Below are positions 54,632 to 62,814 of a DNA stretch of 64,000 nt, piece after piece. Every line of letters begins with the position of its first letter. The first letter of the stretch is position 1. A program made the translations under genes and the position numbers. The notes beneath the pieces are model-generated. The model was not told the DNA's origin and made no database searches. It saw nothing but the letters and a program-made list of their open reading frames with translations. The stretch spans positions 1,349,966 to 1,413,965 of the forward strand of contig CP060531.1 of NCBI GenBank assembly GCA_016806715.1, read 5' to 3'. Origin of the DNA: Thermoplasmatales archaeon (GTDB taxonomy: Archaea; Thermoplasmatota; Thermoplasmata; Thermoplasmatales; Thermoplasmataceae).

Positions 54632-55339
54632 TCAGTAGCCTGTCCACGGTCCCTCAAGAGCCTGTTTCATCCTCAGAATCTCGTCTTCGTATTCCTTAGA
54701 ACCTTTTGGATATCTTTTGGGCGTAGATTTCTCATTCACAGTGGGCTTAATATGTGATATATGTGATTTTCCTGAAATAAGTTCCCTCACTAGTCTTGGG
54801 TTCTCATTCGGCATCTTTTGCATTTGTATTGGTTTAACCATACGAGGTCGTACGGGTGGCTGAACAATAACTTCCTGCTGCAATTCAGGTGGCTTAATGT
54901 TTTCGACCTCATTCTCTTCCTTTTCCTCAGTCTTAACCTGTGGAACTGAAACGGGTTTTTCAGGTAACTCTATAACTTTCGGGCTTGCTGGCTCCTCATG
55001 AGGTTTCTCTGGTGGAACAATTACAGGCTCCACGCTCTGCCAGTGGTGCTCTCTTCCTGTGGACCCAGTCTTGTAATTTTCCAGTGATTCCTCTAGACCT
55101 GTTATAGTGACAAAGTCCCTGCTCTCATCCATCATCTTTGTTATCTGCTGCCCTAGTTTTTCCACAAATTCTTTCAGCTTTGGCATTTCAATTGCTTCGC
55201 GTAAAATTCTCTGAATAGTTTCTCGGTCAGTTTCTCCGGGCCATTTCAGGAGTTCTAGAACTAAATAATCTTCTCCGTCAAGCAAAACACTCTTTGCTTC
55301 TTCGTCAACCTCTGTCTTCCTTGTCTTGTTCTTATCCAT
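54632..55339 (-). CDS. Proline/glutamate-rich partner-like protein next to actin
   Basis: A 235-residue protein. The first 90 residues are helical (ETDRETIQRILREAIEMPKLKEFVEKL), then a long disordered region rich in Pro, Glu, Val and Lys (about 100-180), and a basic helical end. No enzyme motif is visible. It lies 71 bases downstream of the actin gene on the same strand, so they are probably co-transcribed. An actin-binding or filament-control role is inference from place and composition. Confidence 0.6.
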   Translation of the reverse strand: MDKNKTRKTEVDEEAKSVLLDGEDYLVLELLKWPGETDRETIQRILREAIEMPKLKEFVEKLGQQITKMMDESRDFVTITGLEESLENYKTGSTGREHHWQSVEPVIVPPEKPHEEPASPKVIELPEKPVSVPQVKTEEKEENEVENIKPPELQQEVIVQPPVRPRMVKPIQMQKMPNENPRLVRELISGKSHISHIKPTVNEKSTPKRYPKGSKEYEDEILRMKQALEGPWTGY

Positions 55340-55410
55340 TTGTATATTACCTCTATGTTTTCATAGAAGCTGTTTAATAATTATCATCGTTATAAAATTA
55401 AAAAAAGGGA

Positions 55411-56388
55411 TTATTTGGATCTTTCAGCAGCATCCTTGTATCCTAGCGCATTTGCAAACTGAAGATCTTCCGGTGCTGCGGTGACCAATGCGCCCGGTGC
55501 CAGAACGTCCAGTGTCTGTCCTATCAGGGCAGCTCCGCCGCCTACGGGTATCAAAGCTGTAACACGGTCAAGTTCGCCCCTCAGGTTGGCTCTGAGACTG
55601 TCGAGTATCCGGTTAGATAGTTCCTTTAGTATAGGTGCCCCAACTTCTGCTCCCCCAACCTGTCGTTGCTTGAACATCACAGGTGAGGTGAGGGCCTGTC
55701 TTGCCACATCGGTCGGAACTACGAATCCGGTTTGTCTGGCTATGAGTTTTCCTATGTTGGACACTGCGTCTCCTATTCCTGCTTCTATGGAGAATGACAT
55801 TTCAACCACAGGCTCCATGTTCATGAGGTTTATTGTCAGGACATCAGTTGTCCTTGAACCAACATCAACAACCAAGCCATATCCCGGCTGACTCTTGACG
55901 AGTCCCTTCTCAACGAGATAAAGTGCTGCACCTACTCCCTGGGGTCTGACTACGAGTTTCTCTATGTGTATCTGTCTCGACTGCCCGTTATTAGCCTTTA
56001 TGGTAAGAGTCTTTCCTTCCAGGGACTCTCTTGCGGCAGCTACCTCCTGGTCAAATGTGCCCAGAGGGGTTCCACTACCAAGCGAGATACTGGTTTGGGC
56101 TCCACCGTCACCGGCTCCGCTGATCCACAGGGCTGCCGCAAGCAGTGGGCGTGAATCTGCGCTTGCCAACCTTCCATCACCCAGAGGTTCCCTTACACCA
56201 GCTCCAGTGGCGTTTTCTCCAAATATGAAGGGTTCCTCGTCATCTATTGCCAGAGAAAGTATTGACCCTCCAAATCCCCACGACTTGGCGTCGTATCTTG
56301 CCCATCTGGATGGGAACTTTTCTCTGCGTCCGTCCACACCGATTACTTTCGTATCTCCATAACCCAAATCTATACCTACTGAGACCAT
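55411..56388 (-). CDS. Archaeal actin-like ATPase, Ta0583 type
   Basis: A 325-residue actin-fold protein close in length and pattern to Thermoplasma Ta0583. Phosphate 1 loop GIDLGYGDTKV (5-15), phosphate 2 VVDVGSRTTDVL (173-184) and the adenosine motif PVGGGAALIG (281-290) are clear. Ta0583 can form ordered polymers and is ParM-like in structure. The gene has an AAGAGGAAGA purine-rich site before its ATG. Upstream is the 750-bp noncoding region, which could contain its control or a DNA target site. Confidence 0.85.
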   Translation of the reverse strand: MVSVGIDLGYGDTKVIGVDGRREKFPSRWARYDAKSWGFGGSILSLAIDDEEPFIFGENATGAGVREPLGDGRLASADSRPLLAAALWISGAGDGGAQTSISLGSGTPLGTFDQEVAAARESLEGKTLTIKANNGQSRQIHIEKLVVRPQGVGAALYLVEKGLVKSQPGYGLVVDVGSRTTDVLTINLMNMEPVVEMSFSIEAGIGDAVSNIGKLIARQTGFVVPTDVARQALTSPVMFKQRQVGGAEVGAPILKELSNRILDSLRANLRGELDRVTALIPVGGGAALIGQTLDVLAPGALVTAAPEDLQFANALGYKDAAERSK

Positions 56389-57136
56389 ACGTTTCTTCCT
56401 CTTATGTGCGACCCTGGTTCATCATTATTTCATTCACTGTACTCATGCGTTGGTCGAGCGAGTGTGCAAATTTTTACGTTCAGAGAACTGCTCGTGGCTA
56501 TTGCCCTCACTGTACTGGATGCATGTCGATGTTCAATATCTCCTCAATAGATGATCTATTGACTTGATGCCAGTCGTACATACCGCATCTATTAGCTACA
56601 TAAATATAAATCTTTTTGCCTTTTGCATGGAGTTTTTAAAGGATAAAATGACATAAACACAGTAAAATAGCGGATATTCAGATACACACAAAATTTCGCC
56701 TCTGTTATCTAAACGAAATAATCAAAATAGACAAATCACATACATTGGTATGCCTTAAAAAAACGAAGTGGGTTTACATACCTAATTCCTTCAATACTGG
56801 TTCCACAATTAAAAAACAGATAAGCCGGTTTTAAGAATTTCACAACATCAAATTCATATTAAAACGTTATTTTTAATGGCTGGAGAGATATATTCGCAAA
56901 AGTCAAGGGATAACACTTTCACTTCTTATTAAATATAGTAAGACAAATATAGGATCTACATAATTTCTATTACGCATGAATAAATATTTAGGTGAATATA
57001 AAAAGACCATTCAGTAGAATTATTACGGTTCCTAGATAATTATCTTCGTACAAACTGTGATATTACAACAATAAAAAAGGAGAAAATCGTTTTTGCTCAT
57101 GCGTTCATTTAAATTGAAACCTGTGCTAGAGCATAC
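56389..57136. other. AT-rich noncoding stretch with a repeated octamer
   Basis: About 750 bases without a believable gene. CTCATGCGTT occurs at 56442-56451 and 57096-57105, and its core in reverse complement (ACGCATGA) at 56972-56979, so the octamer TCATGCGT occurs three times. The second copy set is just ahead of a TATA-like CATTTAAAT (57106-57114) for the next gene. The region separates the actin gene from the accessory island. I see no tandem repeat, tRNA or CRISPR structure. Confidence 0.4.
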
Positions 57137-57778
57137 ATGGAGAAATTTGAACTGTTGGAAGTAGTGAAGGAATTAGAATTTGACACTGAGTTTGTGTTAT
57201 TTAAAAATGACAATAACAAATTATACATTAAAAGGCCGTCCAAAGTCCCTACAAGATTTCGAAGTTATGACTTGAAAAAGAACTTCCAGATTTGGATGAC
57301 TGAAGGGTCAAGGGTCTTCAGACCAAATCATTTGAGGTTGTTGCTTGACCTGAATTTGAGGGTTAGGAGCAGGCCTGAATTAAGAAATAACCTTTTAATG
57401 GGCTTTGATACGATATTCTATGGTCTCGACCCAAAAGAAGCCTTGAATTCGCTTGAGAAAGAAGATTTTCATCATTTCTTGAATCCTATTATTTTAATAG
57501 GTCATCTAGCTCAAGCTTTCCTAGTAGAGCAGGAGTACAGTTACAATAAAGAAAGCAAGTATGACCCACCTTCATTATTCCTGCAAGGTTGGGTTCGGCA
57601 ATTTATCGATAGCCCAAAAGAAATTGATAATCTTACCATGAGTGTAGCAAAAGGACAACCACCTATCTCAAAGTATGTTGATCTGGAAAATAAAAAGAGC
57701 AAGAGGTACATGGGGAAATTGAAACCCATGTGGTACATGGAAGAGAAAACATCATCACTAGAACAGCACTATGAATAA
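57137..57778 (+). CDS. 213-residue hypothetical protein, possible restriction endonuclease
   Basis: No family recognised. It is a soluble alpha/beta protein with a charged N-terminus (FDTEFVLFKNDNNKLYIKR, a possible D/E-x-K region), helices around ALNSLEKEDFHHFLNP and a basic C-terminus. It precedes a ribbon-helix-helix protein and a DNA methyltransferase, the usual setting of type II restriction enzymes, which evolve too fast to be recognised. TATA-like CATTTAAAT lies about 26 bases upstream, so it is leaderless. Confidence 0.5.
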   Translation: MEKFELLEVVKELEFDTEFVLFKNDNNKLYIKRPSKVPTRFRSYDLKKNFQIWMTEGSRVFRPNHLRLLLDLNLRVRSRPELRNNLLMGFDTIFYGLDPKEALNSLEKEDFHHFLNPIILIGHLAQAFLVEQEYSYNKESKYDPPSLFLQGWVRQFIDSPKEIDNLTMSVAKGQPPISKYVDLENKKSKRYMGKLKPMWYMEEKTSSLEQHYE

Positions 57779-57865
57779 TATTGGCTAAATGCCTTCGAAG
57801 GAGGGTCCTCAATAGTTATGTCTATTACTACTTATTGATATACACAAATAAGGATAGTGTTTGAA

Positions 57866-58021
57866 TTGAGTAAAGTCGCGTTGAATATTACGGTGGACGA
57901 GGAAGTCTTATCAAATTTTAAGAAACTTTGTAATGACAAAGACATAAAGGTTTCAACCAAGATAAATTCACTAATGAGACATTGGGTGGAAGAAAACGGT
58001 GGAGGTTCTAATGAACCATAA
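57866..58021 (+). CDS. 51-residue ribbon-helix-helix DNA-binding protein
   Basis: A short frame I found by hand. It begins at TTG 57866 (GTG 57857 is also open) and shows the CopG-type pattern: a strand KVALNITVDEEV, a helix VLSNFKKLCNDK, then KVSTKINSLMRHWVEEN. A TATA-like TTGATATAC (57834-57842) is placed for a leaderless start. It overlaps the methyltransferase start by 11 bases, so the two are coupled. It may repress the cassette or shape restriction timing. Confidence 0.6.
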   Translation: MSKVALNITVDEEVLSNFKKLCNDKDIKVSTKINSLMRHWVEENGGGSNEP

Positions 58022-58790
58022 GATCTATATAGGTGACAGTTTAGAGATTTTGAAAGAACTCGAGAATGACTCAATTGATATGGTTTTCGCTGATCCTCCG
58101 TATGGTATGTCCAAATCTAAGGGCCTTGGTTGGGCATACAGTAAACACATTACTATGCAAGAGGCATGGGACATTTTCACAAAAGATTCACTCTTTGAGT
58201 TCAATCTAAATTGGATAAGTGAAACGTTGCGTGTTGTGAGACCTGGAGGCAGTTTCTGGGTCTGTGGCTCATTTCATAATATATATCAATTGGGGTTTAT
58301 CTTGCAGCACCTTGACATGAAAATCAACAACAGCATAGTATGGTTCAAACCTAACGCTCAACCAAATATTACAACAAGAATGTTTACAGAAAGTACTGAG
58401 CATCTAATATGGGCCATAAAAAATCACTCTAAAGAAAAGTGGACTTTCAACTATGAAGTTATGAAAGGACTCAATGATGGAAAACAAATGAGGAATATGT
58501 GGTCCATACCATTGACGCCCAAAAGTGAGAAGTGGGCCGGTGGTCATCCAACCCAAAAACCTTTTGAATTGCTGAAAAGGGTCATTTTGTCGTCTACGAA
58601 TGAAGGTGATACTATTTTGGATCCTTTCTTGGGTTCCGGCACAACATCGGTAGTTGCAGAATACTTTGGGAGAAACTCAATTGGTATAGAAAAAAATAAA
58701 GAATATCTTAACATAATCCAGAAAAGATTGAATCCCCCTCAAAAAAGTATTCAGAATGCAGGTTTAAATGTGGAATACATTCAGAAATAA
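58011..58790 (+). CDS. DNA methyltransferase, N6-adenine/N4-cytosine type
   Basis: A 259-residue beta-class methyltransferase. Catalytic motif IV is DPPY (28-31), motif I is DPFLGSGTT (204-212) near the C-terminus, and GHPTQKP (178-184) is motif X. The order IV-X-I marks the beta class. ATG 58011 follows GGAGGT (58001-58006), so I prefer it over GTG 57999. The codon use and A/T content match the neighbouring 213-residue gene rather than the core genes. Its recognition sequence cannot be told. Confidence 0.82.
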   Translation: MNHKIYIGDSLEILKELENDSIDMVFADPPYGMSKSKGLGWAYSKHITMQEAWDIFTKDSLFEFNLNWISETLRVVRPGGSFWVCGSFHNIYQLGFILQHLDMKINNSIVWFKPNAQPNITTRMFTESTEHLIWAIKNHSKEKWTFNYEVMKGLNDGKQMRNMWSIPLTPKSEKWAGGHPTQKPFELLKRVILSSTNEGDTILDPFLGSGTTSVVAEYFGRNSIGIEKNKEYLNIIQKRLNPPQKSIQNAGLNVEYIQK

Positions 58791-58809
58791 CAAATATCTG
58801 CACACCTCC

Positions 58810-59035
58810 TCATTTAATTGGGAGTCCAAAAATTACTGTTTTATCTAAACGCTTGCTTAAATCAGAAATCCTTGACCTGAGCCATATGCAATCTTTGTTC
58901 TCTACGAGGCCATTATCCTCAAGCTTGTGGGCCATTTCAACTAGCTCTGGCCCCGTTTAATCCCAATTTTTCACATTATTTGTTCTAATGGCTGTTTGTT
59001 CTCTTATTTCTCCCTTTTTTCGTACTTTTCTTTTT
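58810..59035 (-). pseudogene. Decayed copy of the 67-residue protein gene
   Basis: Reading the minus strand ending at TGA 58810-58812 gives a product close to the protein at 59797-60000: EQTAIR then, after a stop codon (WD-stop), ELVEMAHKLEDNGLVENKDCIWLRSRISDLSKRLDK. The intact relative reads KLIEMTHKLEDNGLIENKDFLWIKTRISNLSRHFDK. No proper start codon is visible. The in-frame TAA marks it as broken. The duplication must be fairly recent because over half of the residues are still identical. Confidence 0.65.
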
Positions 59036-59108
59036 CATTTCTGAGGTTAAGCTTAATAATTCTTACGAAATGGTCATATATATTAACAACATGGTTTAAG
59101 GGATAGAT

Positions 59109-59513
59109 ATGGCGGAGCTGGTCCAGGTAAGATATGTTGTTAACGACGTGGATGAGGCAATTGGGTTCTACTGTGGTTTGTTGGATTTTAAAGAAATAAT
59201 GCACCCTGCAAAGGCTTTTGCTATGCTTCAACGAGGAGCTTTGAGACTTGTTTTGAGCAGCCCTAATCCTCAATCCGGTGGGGGGGCTACAATGCCTGAT
59301 GGCACAATACAGACTCCGGGTGGATGGAACAGATTTTCGATTGAGGTTAATAATTTGGAATTAATTGTGGATAAACTTAAGAGATCTTCTGTACACTTTA
59401 GAAACGATATTGTTGTTGGGGTAGGTGGAAAGCAAACCATTGTTGACGACCCTTCTGGAAATCCCGTAGAACTTTTTCAACCTACATTGGATGAAGCTAG
59501 ACTTGGGCATTGA
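59109..59513 (+). CDS. Glyoxalase/VOC-fold protein
   Basis: A 134-residue VOC protein. It starts VQVRYVVNDVDEAIGFYCGLLDFKE, has a variable middle with a Gly/Ser-rich loop (SGGGATMPDG) and ends TIVDDPSGNPVELFQP, the closing strand with the metal Glu. It lies on the plus strand between two copies of the small gene at 58810 and 59797. Function is not identifiable; resistance to an electrophile or antibiotic is common in the superfamily. A TATA-like CATATATATTAAC (59077-59089) precedes it by about 25 bases. Confidence 0.75.
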   Translation: MAELVQVRYVVNDVDEAIGFYCGLLDFKEIMHPAKAFAMLQRGALRLVLSSPNPQSGGGATMPDGTIQTPGGWNRFSIEVNNLELIVDKLKRSSVHFRNDIVVGVGGKQTIVDDPSGNPVELFQPTLDEARLGH

Positions 59514-59796
59514 TCAGTCATCTACCTAACGTGCATTAATCTTCTTTTCCTTCTAATTCTGGTCTCCTATTGCACATGATGCTAACCTCAAACACTAAAT
59601 GGTTCATATCAAGTTGTTCTTAAAAAAAACTATCTTGAAATCCCAAATAAAATTTTCTCACTAATCTGTAATACCCGTAATACGCGAAAAATGTTAAAGC
59701 TAGTTTTTCAAGTTTCCCCAAATCATATATTTAAGAGAAAGTTACATTCACTGTATCTAGCAAAAAAACTGAATTGATGCAGGCTGACCAAAAAAA
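59514..59796. other. AT-rich gap containing first copy of a long direct repeat
   Basis: This 283-base noncoding stretch holds one repeat copy (59635-59683). The rest is T- and A-rich with no reading frame of merit. The plus-strand frames around 59774 are shadows of the minus-strand 67-residue gene. Confidence 0.4.
59635..59683. repeat. Direct repeat, copy 1, ending in GTAATAC units
   Basis: A 49-base segment starting TTGAAATCC and ending GTAATACCCGTAATAC. It matches 60894-60942 at about 39 of 49 positions, in the same orientation and without gaps. The two copies enclose the 67-residue gene and the HEPN-like gene, a unit of about 1.25 kb. Confidence 0.6.
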
Positions 59797-60000
59797 TTAC
59801 TGTTTATCGAAATGTCTGCTGAGGTTGGATATCCTTGTCTTTATCCAGAGAAAATCCTTATTCTCGATAAGACCATTATCTTCCAGCTTGTGGGTCATCT
59901 CAATAAGCTTCGGTTCCATCGATCCCCATTCTTTCCTTATCTCTTTCCTTACGGCTTGCTGTTCTTCTGTCTCTGTCCTTTTAGGTTTTTCTTTAACCAT
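59797..60000 (-). CDS. 67-residue helical protein
   Basis: A small, charged, soluble protein of two or three helices (EEQQAVRKEIRKEW, KLIEMTHKLEDNG, WIKTRISNLSRHF). It has no known domain. A broken copy lies at 58810-59035, which shows that this kind of gene is duplicated and lost in the island. It is on the same strand as the HEPN-like gene, 55 bases downstream of it, so both may be one unit. Confidence 0.5.
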   Translation of the reverse strand: MVKEKPKRTETEEQQAVRKEIRKEWGSMEPKLIEMTHKLEDNGLIENKDFLWIKTRISNLSRHFDKQ

Positions 60001-60055
60001 GTATGATTATACTCAATTGTTATTTAAACCGTTATTGTCTAGGATGGGACAAAAA

Positions 60056-60829
60056 TTATGGAGTTGGTTGGGGATAAAGTTGGCCAAACCTTTTTATAAC
60101 TTCTTTGGTAAATTCTGATGCTTTCTTATATTGGTCTAGACAAGCGTCTTTATTTGTTGTTAACTTTAATAATGTATTGGGGTCGTCGTCCAGCACATAA
60201 CCATGCAATTGCTCGACAATGGTAATTCTTGAGAAATCGCCATGGGCAGCAGCATTCCTTCTTGATATGAAAACGCAGTGTTCAAAGGTATCTTTCTCAT
60301 TTAAAAGAGTTTTACAAGAATATCCAAGACATTCTACTTTTTTTAGCAGTGTATCACTTAAGCTCTCATGTTTGAAAAGGACCCATAATGAGGGGCCTTT
60401 TTGGACCAGTCTATTCCACCTTTTATCAAAATACCTCATTCCATATACAGTGTCAACTCCCGTCCAAGAAGAGTCTATTGAGGTAAATTGCTTCGGATCC
60501 GGGTCATTTAAGAAGTCTAGATAGAGGATGACATTACAAATCTTCTCAACTGCTGATGAAGAAGCCGCAATCGAGCTATTGAAATCTCCTATGATGTACT
60601 CAACAGCACTGCTTTCAATAATCTCTATACTTTCATAAATCTCATTTACTAAAAACTGAGTTTCTTCATGTATTTTTGTGAAATTCCAAATGTCGAATTC
60701 CCAAGGAGAATACAAGTCATCTATCTGTCCTATTCTCTCTTCTATCGCTTTCCAACCACTAAGTGAATTGGTTGAACTAGTTTTAAAGAAATCATCCAGT
60801 CCAGAATATTTACGACGACTATTATACAT
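60056..60829 (-). CDS. HEPN-like protein
   Basis: A 257-residue helical protein. The motif RRNAAAHG (190-197) gives R-x4-H, the catalytic signature of HEPN ribonucleases, and the earlier helix AASSSAVEKICNVILYL (88-104) carries the conserved polar/Glu face. The rest is not recognised. HEPN proteins occur in toxin-antitoxin and defence systems, but there is no nucleotidyltransferase next to it. The 67-residue gene downstream could be a partner. The promoter region contains the second repeat copy. Confidence 0.55.
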   Translation of the reverse strand: MYNSRRKYSGLDDFFKTSSTNSLSGWKAIEERIGQIDDLYSPWEFDIWNFTKIHEETQFLVNEIYESIEIIESSAVEYIIGDFNSSIAASSSAVEKICNVILYLDFLNDPDPKQFTSIDSSWTGVDTVYGMRYFDKRWNRLVQKGPSLWVLFKHESLSDTLLKKVECLGYSCKTLLNEKDTFEHCVFISRRNAAAHGDFSRITIVEQLHGYVLDDDPNTLLKLTTNKDACLDQYKKASEFTKEVIKRFGQLYPQPTP

Positions 60830-60893
60830 TAAAATTATAAGTCAATTTGATATAAAATTATAACTCTTCGCACTAATCCTTAGACAAACACCT

Positions 60894-60942
60894 TTGAAAT
60901 CCTCATATAAATTTACTTTCTAATTTGTATTACCCGTAATAC
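60894..60942. repeat. Direct repeat, copy 2, with GTATTAC/GTAATAC inverted repeat
   Basis: A 49-base segment matching 59635-59683 at about 39 of 49 positions. Here the end reads GTATTACCCGTAATAC, a perfect inverted repeat of 7-base arms, and a third GTAATAC follows at 60944-60950. It is 65 bases upstream of the HEPN-like gene and 50 bases from the IS66 end, so a control site or a recombination site are both possible. Confidence 0.6.
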
Positions 60943-60996
60943 CTGTAATACAAGAATTACTTTCATGTGGGAATTATCCTAATTTCTCCTACAGTT

Positions 60997-62463
60997 AAAA
61001 TTAAGTACTTGTATAGCTTCAGCCGAATCCGCACAGCTCTTTTCTTAATATTTTGTCCATCTCCACAAACATATTCATTCCCCTCATTCGCCATGTAGAC
61101 AGCAGCGATGCGATGTACTGGTAGTTCCTGGAACCCGATTCGGATCGGAATGTACCAATAATTTTGCGTATTACAACATGTTCTCTTATTGCCTGTTCCG
61201 CAAGGTTGTTGGTCGGCTCCATTCCGTTGTAGAGGAGGCAGGTGAACCATGAACCCAGGCCGTTACGGATATACTCAACAGGCTTGTGCAGATCGGAATA
61301 CGAGTTATAAAGTTCAACGAGTTCTTTCATTTTCCCGTCAAATGCTTCCTTCTTTTTCCTGCGCTCATCCATATCCCCGGACTCCAGAGACTTTTTCAGT
61401 TCCCCGAACATGGAGTGTATCTCCCCGGAGAGTTCGCTTCCATGTACAGTATTCCTGAATGCATCCGCCTCCCTGATCAGGTGAGCCCAGCACCTCTGTA
61501 TTGTTGTGAGATATGAGTACACCTTCCATCCGTCCACTATTGCCGGACCATGGAAGTCCTCGCCCATTGTCTCCTTCACAACATCCCGTCCCCTGCTGTC
61601 TGTGATCACAACGAGAACCTCGTTCTCTGCCGACCTGAAAGCCCACAGCCAGTATTTCTTTCCGTTCACGTGGAAACCGGTCTCATCTATGTGAACCCAT
61701 TTCGATCTTCTGATGCGATCCTGTATCTGCGAATACTCGTTCCTGCATGAATCCCCGACTCTCAGGAGGGCATCGTTTATGCCCTTGACACTGAGATCGA
61801 GATCATTGTTCGTGCTGATGAATTCCTGCACCTTCCTTACTGGTCCCCTTAAATTGTACTTCAGCATTGTTATGTAATTCAGGAGGTAGATGCCCATATC
61901 GCCGGTCTGCGGACAGTCTCTGTGTTTCGATTTCACCTCTGTGCCGCAGCTGCTGCACCTGTAAACATCAAGATCGTATTCCGTCACCTTTATCTTCTGT
62001 GGTGGCGGGATGTCGAAGATTGTCCTCTTCTCCGTCCTGATGGGAGAACCGAGAGGACTGCTGCATCTGGGGCACTTATCCTCAGATACATGGATGATCT
62101 CATCCGGTTCCCCGAATTCACGTGTTGCACCCTTATGACCCGGAGGAGCACCCCTCTTCCCCGGTGGTTTTATGTCCTTCGGTTTGAACATCTGCCTTGA
62201 TGATGGTGTGTGTGGATTCTCGTAAATAAGAATGCGTCTCTTCAGTTCCTCGTTCTCATTCTTCAGGGCTGAATTCTCAGCTGTGAGTCTCTCGACAGTG
62301 TTTTCCAGATCCATGATATATACCGTCAGGCTCATGTCAGCAGGAGACACCACTAAGGACTATTATTTACTCATGAAAATACTTTTCGGTTCAGTATTAC
62401 AGCGGTCCGTTAAAAAATGCCATTGAAAATATGGGAATCGAAGCTATACAAGTACAAAATTAA
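60997..62463. mobile_element. IS66-type insertion sequence with 8-bp target duplication
   Basis: The element occupies 61005-62455 (1,451 bp). Its ends are a perfect 16-base inverted repeat GTACTTGTATAGCTTC (61005-61020) and its complement (62440-62455). AAAATTAA flanks it on both sides (60997-61004 and 62456-62463), the 8-bp duplication expected for IS66. It carries only the large transposase and no tnpA/tnpB accessory genes. Perfect ends and duplication indicate recent insertion. Confidence 0.9.
61019..62353 (-). CDS. IS66-family transposase (TnpC)
   Basis: A 444-residue transposase. An N-terminal coiled coil (about 14-45) is followed by zinc-binding pairs CPRC (94-97) and CSSC (133-136), then the DDE core with Asp223 in HIDETG, Asp274 in VDGWKVY and Glu386 in TNNLAEQAIR. 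The start may be ATG 62353 or Met7 (62335). The stop codon lies inside the left inverted repeat, so the gene fills the element almost completely. No defects are visible. Confidence 0.9.
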   Translation of the reverse strand: MVSPADMSLTVYIMDLENTVERLTAENSALKNENEELKRRILIYENPHTPSSRQMFKPKDIKPPGKRGAPPGHKGATREFGEPDEIIHVSEDKCPRCSSPLGSPIRTEKRTIFDIPPPQKIKVTEYDLDVYRCSSCGTEVKSKHRDCPQTGDMGIYLLNYITMLKYNLRGPVRKVQEFISTNNDLDLSVKGINDALLRVGDSCRNEYSQIQDRIRRSKWVHIDETGFHVNGKKYWLWAFRSAENEVLVVITDSRGRDVVKETMGEDFHGPAIVDGWKVYSYLTTIQRCWAHLIREADAFRNTVHGSELSGEIHSMFGELKKSLESGDMDERRKKKEAFDGKMKELVELYNSYSDLHKPVEYIRNGLGSWFTCLLYNGMEPTNNLAEQAIREHVVIRKIIGTFRSESGSRNYQYIASLLSTWRMRGMNMFVEMDKILRKELCGFG

Positions 62464-62536
62464 TATATGGATACTTTTCGCCCAACCCACAAAATTCCAG
62501 TGATGAAATTCCTCACAGAACTAACCAGAGATTCAA
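62464..62536. other. Short gap between IS66 and tRNA-Lys
   Basis: About 70 bases between the element's right target duplication and the tRNA 3' end on the minus strand. No further motif is supported. The short distance suggests that the island was built next to the tRNA gene. Confidence 0.35.
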
Positions 62537-62610
62537 CGGGTCCGGGGGGGTTTGGACCCCCGACCTATGGATTAAGAGTCCATCGCTCTACCTAGCTAAG
62601 CTACGGACCC
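62537..62610 (-). tRNA. tRNA-Lys (anticodon CTT)
   Basis: A 74-base cloverleaf: acceptor GGGTCCG/CGGACCC, D-arm GCTTAGCTAGGTAGAGC, anticodon stem ATGGA/TCCAT with loop CTCTTAA and anticodon CTT, and T-stem GGGGG/CCCCC with loop TCCAAAC. Discriminator is G, normal for Lys. No intron, no encoded CCA. Confidence 0.92.
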
Positions 62611-62814
62611 AGTTGTTGGAAATAATGCCGTATAATTTATATTTTCTTATTCAGGCATCTGAAAAACAAAAAATTCGGCATTCTCTATTTCTCATTTCCG
62701 TAACTTTTGCACCACATTTCCAAATGATATACATTAAGCAGGGGCTCATGGAAAACTCTTTAGTTGTTTTAAGTGAAAAGCAATCTCTCTAAATTCTGAG
62801 TTCTTTGCCGATAA

